Source: an uncultured Marvinbryantia sp.
GTDB lineage: Bacteria; Bacillota; Clostridia; Lachnospirales; Lachnospiraceae
DNA length: 7,784 nt
NCBI GenBank assembly: GCA_934408725.1
Contig: CAKRVB010000054.1
Coordinates: 1-7,784 of the forward strand
Direction of reading: 5' to 3'
Part shown: piece after piece, positions 1 through 7,107 of the stretch
How the letters are laid out: each line of letters starts with the position of its first letter
Position numbering within the stretch: position 1 is the first letter of the stretch
Made by a program: the position numbers and the translations under genes
Notes under the pieces: model-generated
What the model was told of the DNA's origin: nothing
The model's database searches: none
Seen by the model: the letters and a program-made list of their open reading frames with translations, nothing else

Positions 1-64
1 GTTTTGAATTATTGAAAGCGAAAGTGCTATTTGGGGAACTCTTTCACGTTAAGTTCAACTAAGC
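1..64. other. Short non-coding stretch before the truncated kinase
   Basis: All three forward frames are closed here: TGA at 13-15, TGA at 5-7 and TAA at 50-52 (the latter two in the frame of the following kinase), and TAA at 60-62. The stretch therefore does not encode the missing N-terminal part of the next gene. The open frame 3-62 could be the tail of an unrelated gene, but its 19 residues resemble nothing I recognise. An imperfect inverted repeat pairs 39-48 with 64-74 (one bulged G) and runs into the proposed GTG start. I see no convincing promoter or ribosome binding site. Confidence 0.5.
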
Positions 65-1834
65 GTGGAAAGAGCCGAATGGGCACTTACTGCACCTTAC
101 ATTACGATGCAGCTGGCAAAAGTGACACGCCGAGACTTTGATGGAAAAATCAATGTTGTTGCTACGGTTGACCAGACAGCGTCAAATTCCATTGCAGATG
201 CAATGGCACCCGGCGCAGAAAAACTGATGTGCAGTACCCGACAGGAAATGATGGAAGCTGTCCGTAAGGGAAAAGCCGATGCTGCTTTCGTTTACTACTA
301 CATGGCGCAGGCATTTGTGAATAGTGACACCACGGGCACCATGACATATTCTCTGCTGGAACAGCCTACATTCACCTACCGCATGGTAATTTCGTCAACA
401 GAGAACCATGCGCTGGCTGGTATTCTGACGAAAGCAATGTATGCAATGCCCCAAAATCTTGTTGAAGATCTTGCAGCACAGTATACCACATACAAAGCAA
501 CAAATCTGACATTTGTTGACTGGATCCGTCTGCATCCTGTTGTTACTGTTTGGGTTCTTCTTATTTTCGGATGGCTGCTGACTACTATGGCTGTGATAGC
601 AATGCGTCTCAGTGCAAGAAAAAAAGCTCAGAAGGCAGCCCAGGAGAAGGCTGAGGAAATGGCGGAACTGGCAGAGTATGCACGGGTTGCAAACAAGGCA
701 AAAACAACATTTCTGTCACATATGTCCCATGATATGAGAACACCGATGAATGCAATCATGGGATTTACCGGTATTGCAATGAAAAATAATCCGTCAGACG
801 AAGTGAAAAATTGTCTGGAAAAGATTGATGAAAGTTCAGAGTATTTACTGTCGCTGATCAATGATGTATTAGATCTGACTCGCGTGGAAAGTGGAAAAGT
901 GAAATACAATCTGGTACCGGCAGATTTGAAAAGTATCACAGATTCTGCACTGGATATTACAAAAGGCTTTCTTACGAACAGGGATATCAGCTTTAAGATC
1001 CAGCGTGAAGAAGCAAAGATCCCAAATGTACTTGTGGATCCTGTACGTCTGCGAGATGTGCTGGTTAATATTCTGAGCAATGCCGTGAAGTTCACTCCGG
1101 ATGGAGGGACGATTACATTTGAAGCCCGGTGTCAGGAAAAGGGCGGGGATGGATATATAAATATGCATTACCGCATTTCGGATACTGGTATTGGCATGAG
1201 TGAGGAATTTACAAAAGAAGTTTTTGAGGAATTTGCACAGGAAGATTCCGATGTGAGAACGCAGTACCATGGAGCTGGACTGGGGATGGCTATCGTAAAG
1301 AAGTATGTAGATATGATGGGTGGAACCATTTCCGTGCAGAGTAAAAAGCATGAGGGAACCACATTTACTGTGGATATTCCTCTGGAAATTACAGATCAGG
1401 AATGTAATAAGTCAGACACAGGTTTTTCTGAAAAGGTAAATCTTACAGGTGTCAATGTCCTTCTTGCAGAGGATAATGAGCTGAATGCAGAGATTGCTGC
1501 CGTGCAGCTGGAAGAGTTTGGAATGAATGTAGAAAGAGCTGTAGATGGAAAGAATGCGGTTGAGATTTTCCAAAATCATCCGGAAGACACATTTGATGTA
1601 ATTCTGATGGATATTATGATGCCTGAAATGAACGGTTATGAAGCGGCAAAAGCAATCAGGTCGATAAATGACAGACCGGATGGAAAGAACATTCCTATTA
1701 TAGCAATGACAGCTAATTCATTTGCTGAAGATGTTCAGGCATCACTGGATGCAGGAATGAACGCACATTTGTCAAAGCCGATTGTGATGGATGAAGTGAT
1801 AAAAACAATTTTAAGATATGTACATAATGATTAG
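65..1834 (+). CDS. Hybrid sensor histidine kinase with 5'-truncated solute-binding sensor domain
   Basis: Membrane hybrid histidine kinase, 589 codons from a GTG. Seen: residues 2-150 are the distal part of an SBP_bac_3 (Venus-flytrap) domain, starting exactly at its E-R-A motif; one membrane helix at about 158-180; a short charged coiled linker at 183-210; HisKA with phospho-acceptor H222 in SHDMRTP; HATPase_c with N339, DTGIG 373-377 and GAGLG 403-407; receiver domain 463-587 with E469/D470, phospho-acceptor D516, T549 and K571. The kinase and receiver look intact. The sensor does not: there is no signal peptide, the first half of this lobe and any preceding flytrap domain are absent, and an in-frame stop lies 13 bases before the GTG. 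Against the intact paralogue at 4267-7107 about 366 N-terminal residues are missing. No Shine-Dalgarno precedes GTG 65 or the next in-frame ATG (107). It is probably a decaying gene, or a kinase expressed without proper ligand sensing. No HPt domain follows the receiver. Confidence 0.85.
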   Translation: MERAEWALTAPYITMQLAKVTRRDFDGKINVVATVDQTASNSIADAMAPGAEKLMCSTRQEMMEAVRKGKADAAFVYYYMAQAFVNSDTTGTMTYSLLEQPTFTYRMVISSTENHALAGILTKAMYAMPQNLVEDLAAQYTTYKATNLTFVDWIRLHPVVTVWVLLIFGWLLTTMAVIAMRLSARKKAQKAAQEKAEEMAELAEYARVANKAKTTFLSHMSHDMRTPMNAIMGFTGIAMKNNPSDEVKNCLEKIDESSEYLLSLINDVLDLTRVESGKVKYNLVPADLKSITDSALDITKGFLTNRDISFKIQREEAKIPNVLVDPVRLRDVLVNILSNAVKFTPDGGTITFEARCQEKGGDGYINMHYRISDTGIGMSEEFTKEVFEEFAQEDSDVRTQYHGAGLGMAIVKKYVDMMGGTISVQSKKHEGTTFTVDIPLEITDQECNKSDTGFSEKVNLTGVNVLLAEDNELNAEIAAVQLEEFGMNVERAVDGKNAVEIFQNHPEDTFDVILMDIMMPEMNGYEAAKAIRSINDRPDGKNIPIIAMTANSFAEDVQASLDAGMNAHLSKPIVMDEVIKTILRYVHND

Positions 1835-1871
1835 CAGTGGTTCATGAATGAGTGGAATACATTGGGACCGC

Positions 1872-1878
1872 AGGGGGA
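1872..1878 (+). promoter_or_regulatory. Ribosome binding site fixing the start of the GAF-PAS kinase
   Basis: AGGGGGA lies 6 bases before ATG 1885. This decides the start in favour of ATG 1885 over the upstream in-frame GTG 1852, which has no comparable site. Confidence 0.7.
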
Positions 1879-1884
1879 TGGGAA

Positions 1885-4083
1885 ATGAAAACAAAAGATA
1901 TTCAGGAACTCTATCAAATAAAATTACATAGCATGGATACGATTCTGCATCAGATTTCGCTTATGGATCAGGTGGAAAATGAGCAGGAGTTGTCAGAAAT
2001 CATTCACTCTTTGCTGCAGGCAATTGGAAACTATACAGGGGCAGACCGGGTATATGTTTTTGACTGGGAAACCGATCAGAAGGACAGCCTGAGCAATACG
2101 TTTGAATGGTGTGCTGATGGAGTGATACCAGAGATAGATAATCTTCAGGCAATTCCGGTCAGTTTGATGCCAAGCTGGATGAAACGCTTTGAAAACAAGG
2201 AAACAATCGTGATTCATGATCTGGAAGCGACAAAATATTCGGAACCGGAAGAATATGAATTGTTAAGAACACAGGAAATATGTTCCTTGATTGCAGTGCC
2301 GATTTACGCTAATCACCAGATGAATGGATTCATCGGGGTGGATAATCCTGATTTGAGACAGAATGAGATTTCCATCACACTGCTGTCTGATGTCGGCGGG
2401 CATCTTGGATGTGTGAGAGAAAACCTGAAAAGTACGGTACTGTTGAAAAAGGCTTTTGATGAGGCAACAAAAAAGGCAGAGATTATTTCTGCAATTGCTA
2501 CGTTGTATGTAACAATCATATATGCCAATGTGAAAGAGCGGACATATGAACTTTTGGAAGGTTATGGCCTTGTGCAAAAAATCCTTGGACAAAAGGGGAA
2601 AATTGATGAGATTATGGAAAAGCTTCCAACGGCATTTGCTAGTCTTGAAGAGAGAGAAAAGTACCGGGAGTTTCTTGACTTTGATACATTAACAGAGAGA
2701 CTCCGGAATACGAATTCTGTTTCGATTGAATTTATGGGAGCAAATGGAGAGTGGAGGCTGTCCAGATTTATTGTAAAGAGCAGAGATGCGCAGGGAAACG
2801 CTGTGGATGTGCTTTATGTTGCACGAGATATTACGGAAGAAAAATCACGGGAACTCATGTATCAGAAGCAGCTTAAGGCAAGCATGGAAGATGCTCATCG
2901 TGCGAATCTTTCAAAAACAGCCTTTCTCCAGCGTATGAGCCACGATATCCGTACACCGCTAAACGGAATCGTGGGGATGATCCATATCGCTGAAAAATAT
3001 AACAATGATGTGGCCAAGTTACAGGAATGCAGGCAGAAGATACTTCAGTCCACAGATTATCTGCAAAATCTGATCAACAATGTCCTGGATATCAGCAAAC
3101 TGGAATCCGGCTCCCTTGTGTTGGAACATAAATCCTTTGATCTGGCAGAACTGTTAAGTAATAATCTGACGGTTGTTGCAATGAGTGCTTATGAGAATGG
3201 TGTAAGATTTGAAGGCGGCGTGGACGCAAGCACAATCCGTCACAGATATTTGATTGGAAGTCCGGTACATCTGAGCAGGATTTTAATGAATCTTTCTTCC
3301 AATGCGATTAAATACAATCATTTTCATGGAACAGTGAATGTTCATTGCGAAGAATTATCGAACGATGGGGATACGGCGGTTTTTCAGTTTGTATGTTCAG
3401 ATACCGGCCTTGGAATGAGTAAGGAATTTCAAAAACATGCGTTTGATGCTTTTGCGCAGGAAGGCAAACGGTCAACTACGACATTCAGTGGCTCCGGTCT
3501 GGGGCTTTCAATCGTGAGAGATATAGTTGAACTGATGGGTGGAACAATAGAACTGGAAAGCGAAGAAAATGTTGGAAGCACGTTTACGTTTACGGTTCCA
3601 TTTGAGATTGATCATCTGGCTGAAAATGATGATCCGCAGAAGGATAATTGCCCACAGAGCATGAACCTGTCAGGGAAGCGAGTACTTCTTGTTGAAGATA
3701 ATGCCATCAATATGGAGATCGCCCATGCAATACTGGAAGAAGAGCACCTGGATATTGCTGAAGCAAAAAACGGAAAAGAAGCACTTGAAATATTCCGAAA
3801 TTCTAAAACGGGTGAGTATGATTTTATCATCATGGATGTGATGATGCCGGTCATGGATGGACTGGAAGCAACAAAAGCAATCCGTGGGTTGGAACGTGAA
3901 GATGCCAAAAAGATCCCAATCATTGCCATGACGGCAAATGCTTTTGAGGAAGACCGAAAAGCTTGTCTGGATGCCGGGATGGATGAACATATCGGAAAGC
4001 CGATTGATATTCCGTTATTAAAAAGAGCAATCATGAAACTGCTGACAAAAAATCATAAAAACCGCATATATATGGGAAATTAA
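1885..4083 (+). CDS. Cytoplasmic GAF-PAS hybrid histidine kinase with C-terminal receiver
   Basis: Soluble hybrid histidine kinase, 732 codons from ATG 1885. Domains seen in order: N-terminal helix 1-30; GAF domain about 33-181, ending in a long helix; a PAS-fold segment about 195-317 that closes with the usual LYVARDITEEK-type strand; HisKA with phospho-acceptor H353 in SHDIRTPLN; HATPase_c with N473, DTGLG 506-510 and GSGLG 536-540; receiver domain about 598-725 with E604/D605, phospho-acceptor D651, T683 and K705. No signal peptide or membrane helix is visible, so it should sense a cytoplasmic or diffusible signal through GAF and/or PAS; the ligand cannot be read from sequence. It begins 50 bases after the previous kinase and ends 4 bases before the receiver remnant, so co-transcription is likely. 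Its HisKA is more distant from those of the two membrane kinases than they are from each other. It lacks an HPt domain, so phosphate must leave through a separate HPt protein or stay on its receiver. Confidence 0.92.
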   Translation: MKTKDIQELYQIKLHSMDTILHQISLMDQVENEQELSEIIHSLLQAIGNYTGADRVYVFDWETDQKDSLSNTFEWCADGVIPEIDNLQAIPVSLMPSWMKRFENKETIVIHDLEATKYSEPEEYELLRTQEICSLIAVPIYANHQMNGFIGVDNPDLRQNEISITLLSDVGGHLGCVRENLKSTVLLKKAFDEATKKAEIISAIATLYVTIIYANVKERTYELLEGYGLVQKILGQKGKIDEIMEKLPTAFASLEEREKYREFLDFDTLTERLRNTNSVSIEFMGANGEWRLSRFIVKSRDAQGNAVDVLYVARDITEEKSRELMYQKQLKASMEDAHRANLSKTAFLQRMSHDIRTPLNGIVGMIHIAEKYNNDVAKLQECRQKILQSTDYLQNLINNVLDISKLESGSLVLEHKSFDLAELLSNNLTVVAMSAYENGVRFEGGVDASTIRHRYLIGSPVHLSRILMNLSSNAIKYNHFHGTVNVHCEELSNDGDTAVFQFVCSDTGLGMSKEFQKHAFDAFAQEGKRSTTTFSGSGLGLSIVRDIVELMGGTIELESEENVGSTFTFTVPFEIDHLAENDDPQKDNCPQSMNLSGKRVLLVEDNAINMEIAHAILEEEHLDIAEAKNGKEALEIFRNSKTGEYDFIIMDVMMPVMDGLEATKAIRGLEREDAKKIPIIAMTANAFEEDRKACLDAGMDEHIGKPIDIPLLKRAIMKLLTKNHKNRIYMGN

Positions 4084-4172
4084 AAATATGGATAAAAGAC
4101 AAAAAATACTCATTGTAGATGATGCGGAATTTAACAGGGAGATCGACCTGATGCTTTTGGATATCCAGATGC

Positions 4173-4201
4173 CAGGAAAACTTAAAGACTGGGAAGAACA
4201 A
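4173..4201 (+). repeat. 29-base direct repeat, copy 1 (inside receiver remnant)
   Basis: This segment matches 7096-7124 at 27 of 29 positions; the differences are at repeat positions 11 and 13. Here it sits directly after the MPG codons of the broken receiver. An AGGAG follows at 4206-4210 with no start codon at a usable distance, which could be a relict ribosome binding site comparable to the one after copy 2. Confidence 0.8.
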
Positions 4202-4219
4202 CAGCAGGAGCAAGTAGCG

Positions 4220-4244
4220 AAAGCGGATTGCGAATGTCCGCTTT
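4220..4244 (+). terminator. Hairpin resembling a degenerate intrinsic terminator
   Basis: AAAGCGGA (4220-4227) pairs perfectly with TCCGCTTT (4237-4244) around a 9-base loop. The stem is GC-rich in the middle, as in Rho-independent terminators, but only AATGG follows, so the U-tract is limited to the T residues in the stem. It lies 23 bases before the next start codon. It may be a weakened terminator of the lost regulator gene or an attenuator between the soluble and the membrane kinase. Function is inferred. Confidence 0.35.
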
Positions 4245-4254
4245 AATGGATCAT

Positions 4255-4261
4255 AAGAGGG
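4255..4261 (+). promoter_or_regulatory. Ribosome binding site fixing the start of the BvgS-like kinase
   Basis: AAGAGGG ends 5 bases before ATG 4267. Upstream in-frame candidates TTG 4228, ATG 4234 and ATG 4246 either lie in the hairpin or have no such site, and only the start at 4267 gives a standard signal peptide. Confidence 0.7.
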
Positions 4262-4266
4262 AAAGA

Positions 4267-7107
4267 ATGAACAGAAAGATAGAAAAACGGATAAGAAAAA
4301 GAGGTAAGAAAACAAGATTCTATTTGAGCATTTTAGTACTTATCATGTTACTCTTTGTACCGGTTTCTGCTTATGCGTCGGAAATAAAAAGTGACGGGAA
4401 AACAACTCAGGTAATAGAGGAAGAAAATAAAACAGTGAGAGTTGGGTACTTCCCATATGCCAATTTTCAGGAAGGCGGTTATGGGGAACACAAGCAGGGA
4501 GCAGGCTATGAGTATCTCCAGAAAATTTCTTATATAACCGGCTGGAAGCATGAATATGTCTATGCTCCATTTAAAGAGTGCCTGGATATGCTGGAAGATG
4601 GAGAAATAGATTTACTCGGAAGTGTCAGTTATACACCGGAAAGAGCAAAATCTATCGATTATTCAACCTATGCCGAGGGTACAGAACGATATTGGATCTA
4701 TACCAGAGAGGAACATGCGGATCTTGCGGATGGTAATCTGAAGCAGATGAATGGCTGTCGTATCGGTGCTGCAGATGGAAGCTATCAGAAAGAACTTCTG
4801 AAAAAATGGCTGGACAGCAATCAGATCCAGGCAGAGGTTGTTATCTGTAAAGGTTATGATGAAATGATAGAAAAACTGGATGCAGATGAACTGGATGCAC
4901 TTGTGGTTCCAGCGCTGTCCGTCAACAGTGATTTTATTGCAATCGCCAATATCGGTGCAAGTGACTGTTATTTCGGTGTATCAAAATCCAGACCAGATCT
5001 GTTAAAGGAATTAAATTCTGCACTGGAAGAAATCAACAATACAGAAACAGACTACAGCAGCAAGCTGTATGCCCGTTATGAAGGAAAAGCGGTCATAAAT
5101 TATGCACTCAACAAGGAAGAAAAACAATGGCTGGATGCACATGAAAATACAATCTGTGTGGGATATCTAAAGGATAATCTTCCTTTTTGCGGGGAAGAAA
5201 ATGGGAAACTGACAGGAATTTTAGGAACTGTTCTGGATACTGTTCAGAAAAAATATGGAATCACGATCAAGGCGGTTCCCTGTTCCACGGGAGAACAGAT
5301 GAATGAGGCATTGCAATCTGGTGAAATCGATATTGCCGGTCCTATCATTCAGGATTTTTATACACAGGAACAGTTTCAGGTGATTTTGACGGATGAAATC
5401 TTTGATATTACGCCGGTTGTTATTTACAAAGGAAATGAATATAACAGCAGTATCTCTACGATCGCAGCGACAGAGACTTCATTGTATTCGGAATTGATGG
5501 TGTCCCTTCTTTTTCCAGATGCAGAGATAAAACTATATGATACACAGGAAGAATGCCTGGAGGCAGTGGCAAATGGAAAAGCAGGAGCAACGGTCATTCC
5601 TTCTTCAAAAATTAATCTTCTTAATGAAAGTCCACTGACCAAAAGCCTGTCATTTGCAGAAATGGCAAAACGACAGGAATTAGCGATGTTTACGACGAGA
5701 GAAAACAGAAGAGCAGCTACCATTATCAATAAAGCAATCGATCAGTCATCCAATATTTTAAATGGCGTTGTCCTTGCACAGAATTCTGTTTCAGAAAAGA
5801 AAATGACCTTGCAGGATGTCCTTACAGAGTATGCAGGTTTGGCTATCGGAGTTTCATCTGTGATTATTTTTGTACTGCTTCTTCTGTTGTATTCCCTTTC
5901 CGTAAGCAGGAAAAAACAGATGGAAGCATTGAAAGAAGCACAGGATGCAAATGCGGCGAATATTGCAAAAACAACGTTCCTGAACCATATGTCCCATGAC
6001 ATCAGGACACCAATGAACGCAATTGTTGGATTTACAGAGATTGCCATGAAGAAGAAGCCAGACAAAGAGGTGGAGAATTGTCTGAAAAAGATCAGGCAGA
6101 GCTCAGAATACCTGATGACACTCATTAATGATGTATTGGATATCAGCCGCATTGAAAGCGGTAAACTGGAATACAAGCCAGTACCGGTAGATCTCAGGGA
6201 TATGATAAATACTGTTTTGTCGATTGCAAGGGGATATATGGAAAACCGTGACCTTAATTTTTCTGTTTCAAGAGAGGAACTGAAAAATCCCTATGTGATG
6301 GCAGATGAACTCAGAATCAGGGAAGTATTGCTCAACATCATCAGTAATGCAGTCAAATTTACAAAAGATGGAGGTACCATTTCGTTTGCTGCAGAAAACT
6401 GTCCGGGTAATGATGAGCACCATGTGATTGTACGTTATCGTATATCGGATACCGGAATTGGTATGAGTGAGGAGTTTCAGACCAGGATATTTGATGAGTT
6501 CAGTCAGGAAAATAATGGGGCAAGAACCAATTATAAGGGAACCGGACTGGGAATGGCCATTGCAAAAAAGTATGTAGATCTTATGGGTGGAAAAATTGAG
6601 GTCAGCAGCAAAAAGGGTATTGGTTCAACATTTACGGTAGAAATCCCCCTGCTTATAGCAGAACAGATACTGACTGAAAAGGAAGAGAAGTTAAGGAAAG
6701 ATATGGATTTACATGGTCTGCATGTCCTTTTGGCAGAGGACAATGATTTAAATGCAGAGATAGCAGTAGCTCTATTGGAAGAACAAGGGCTGATTGTAAC
6801 CAGGACTGTCGATGGAGAATCTGCCCTGAAGCAGTTTTGCAATACAGCTCCGGGGACTTTTGATCTGATTTTGATGGATATTATGATGCCGGAAATGAAT
6901 GGGTATGAAACGACAAAAGCGATCAGAAATCTGCCGGACCGTCCGGACGGAAAGAAAATACCTGTTATTGCAATGACGGCAAATGCATTTGCAGAGGATG
7001 TACAGGCTGCTTTGAATGCCGGAATGGATGAACATGTGGCCAAGCCGATTGATATTGAGAAACTGAGAGCGGTCATTCTTTCTGTATTGAATAAACAGGA
7101 AAACTGA
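4267..7107 (+). CDS. BvgS-like hybrid histidine kinase with two tandem solute-binding sensor domains
   Basis: Membrane hybrid kinase, 946 codons from ATG 4267. Order seen: basic N-terminus and hydrophobic core with a likely signal-peptidase site after AYA near residue 37; first SBP_bac_3 domain about 57-280 (V-G-Y-F-P start at 59, T-P-E-R-A at 123-127); second SBP_bac_3 domain about 294-505; membrane helix 523-545; linker coiled coil 548-567; HisKA with phospho-acceptor H577 in SHDIRTPMN; HATPase_c with N694, DTGIG 728-732 and GTGLG 758-762; receiver domain 817-943 with E824/D825, phospho-acceptor D871, T904 and K926. The layout is that of the BvgS/EvgS group: the outside flytraps bind a small solute and control the cytoplasmic kinase, which then phosphorylates its own receiver. 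It differs from BvgS in lacking the PAS domain between membrane and kinase and the C-terminal HPt. The first flytrap keeps the Ser-x-Ser and Arg positions used by amino-acid binding proteins; the second has Gln at the Arg position. It starts 20 bases after the receiver remnant and is followed after 33 bases by the next gene. Confidence 0.93.
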   Translation: MNRKIEKRIRKRGKKTRFYLSILVLIMLLFVPVSAYASEIKSDGKTTQVIEEENKTVRVGYFPYANFQEGGYGEHKQGAGYEYLQKISYITGWKHEYVYAPFKECLDMLEDGEIDLLGSVSYTPERAKSIDYSTYAEGTERYWIYTREEHADLADGNLKQMNGCRIGAADGSYQKELLKKWLDSNQIQAEVVICKGYDEMIEKLDADELDALVVPALSVNSDFIAIANIGASDCYFGVSKSRPDLLKELNSALEEINNTETDYSSKLYARYEGKAVINYALNKEEKQWLDAHENTICVGYLKDNLPFCGEENGKLTGILGTVLDTVQKKYGITIKAVPCSTGEQMNEALQSGEIDIAGPIIQDFYTQEQFQVILTDEIFDITPVVIYKGNEYNSSISTIAATETSLYSELMVSLLFPDAEIKLYDTQEECLEAVANGKAGATVIPSSKINLLNESPLTKSLSFAEMAKRQELAMFTTRENRRAATIINKAIDQSSNILNGVVLAQNSVSEKKMTLQDVLTEYAGLAIGVSSVIIFVLLLLLYSLSVSRKKQMEALKEAQDANAANIAKTTFLNHMSHDIRTPMNAIVGFTEIAMKKKPDKEVENCLKKIRQSSEYLMTLINDVLDISRIESGKLEYKPVPVDLRDMINTVLSIARGYMENRDLNFSVSREELKNPYVMADELRIREVLLNIISNAVKFTKDGGTISFAAENCPGNDEHHVIVRYRISDTGIGMSEEFQTRIFDEFSQENNGARTNYKGTGLGMAIAKKYVDLMGGKIEVSSKKGIGSTFTVEIPLLIAEQILTEKEEKLRKDMDLHGLHVLLAEDNDLNAEIAVALLEEQGLIVTRTVDGESALKQFCNTAPGTFDLILMDIMMPEMNGYETTKAIRNLPDRPDGKKIPVIAMTANAFAEDVQAALNAGMDEHVAKPIDIEKLRAVILSVLNKQEN

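Larger units (their letters stand above)
4088..4246 (+). pseudogene. Remnant of a response-regulator receiver gene with internal deletion
   Basis: A 52-codon frame from ATG 4088 to TAA 4244-4246. Residues 1-19 read as the first strand and helix start of a receiver domain (KILIVDD, acidic pair D11/D12, then NREI). Residues 20-30 (DLMLLDIQMPG) jump straight to the third strand with the phospho-acceptor Asp at residue 25. The helix 1 to helix 2 segment, about 30-35 residues in an ordinary receiver, is missing, and everything after MPG is replaced by 22 residues of low-complexity tail rich in Q and E. That tail begins with the 29-base repeat shared with the end of the kinase at 4267-7107. A protein this short cannot form the five-stranded receiver fold. 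The parent was probably a stand-alone response regulator or a receiver joined to an output domain such as HD; this cannot be told from what remains. It starts 4 bases after the preceding stop with only a weak GGGA site upstream. Confidence 0.75.

Noticed and set aside
628..1095. Long minus-strand open frames within the kinase genes (for example 628-1095, 3612-4034, 6531-7157, 6772-7380)
   Set aside because: They mirror highly conserved kinase and receiver coding sequence, have no recognisable domains and no ribosome binding context, and are explained by codon bias on the + strand.
65..1834. Window-edge effect as the reason for the short first kinase
   Set aside because: In-frame stops at 5-7 and 50-52 lie within the window before the start, and no other frame in 1-64 continues the domain.
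1852..1884. GTG 1852 as the start of the GAF-PAS kinase, adding 11 residues
   Set aside because: No ribosome binding site before it, whereas AGGGGGA sits 6 bases before ATG 1885 and would lie inside the extra codons.
2484..2530. Hydrophobic segment in the GAF-PAS kinase as a possible membrane helix
   Set aside because: It is short and interrupted by N, K, E and R, and it fits the first strands of the PAS fold.
4228..4266. TTG 4228 (or ATG 4234 or 4246) as start of the BvgS-like kinase
   Set aside because: TTG 4228 and ATG 4234 lie in the loop of the hairpin and overlap the remnant; ATG 4267 has AAGAGGG at good spacing and directly gives a normal signal peptide.
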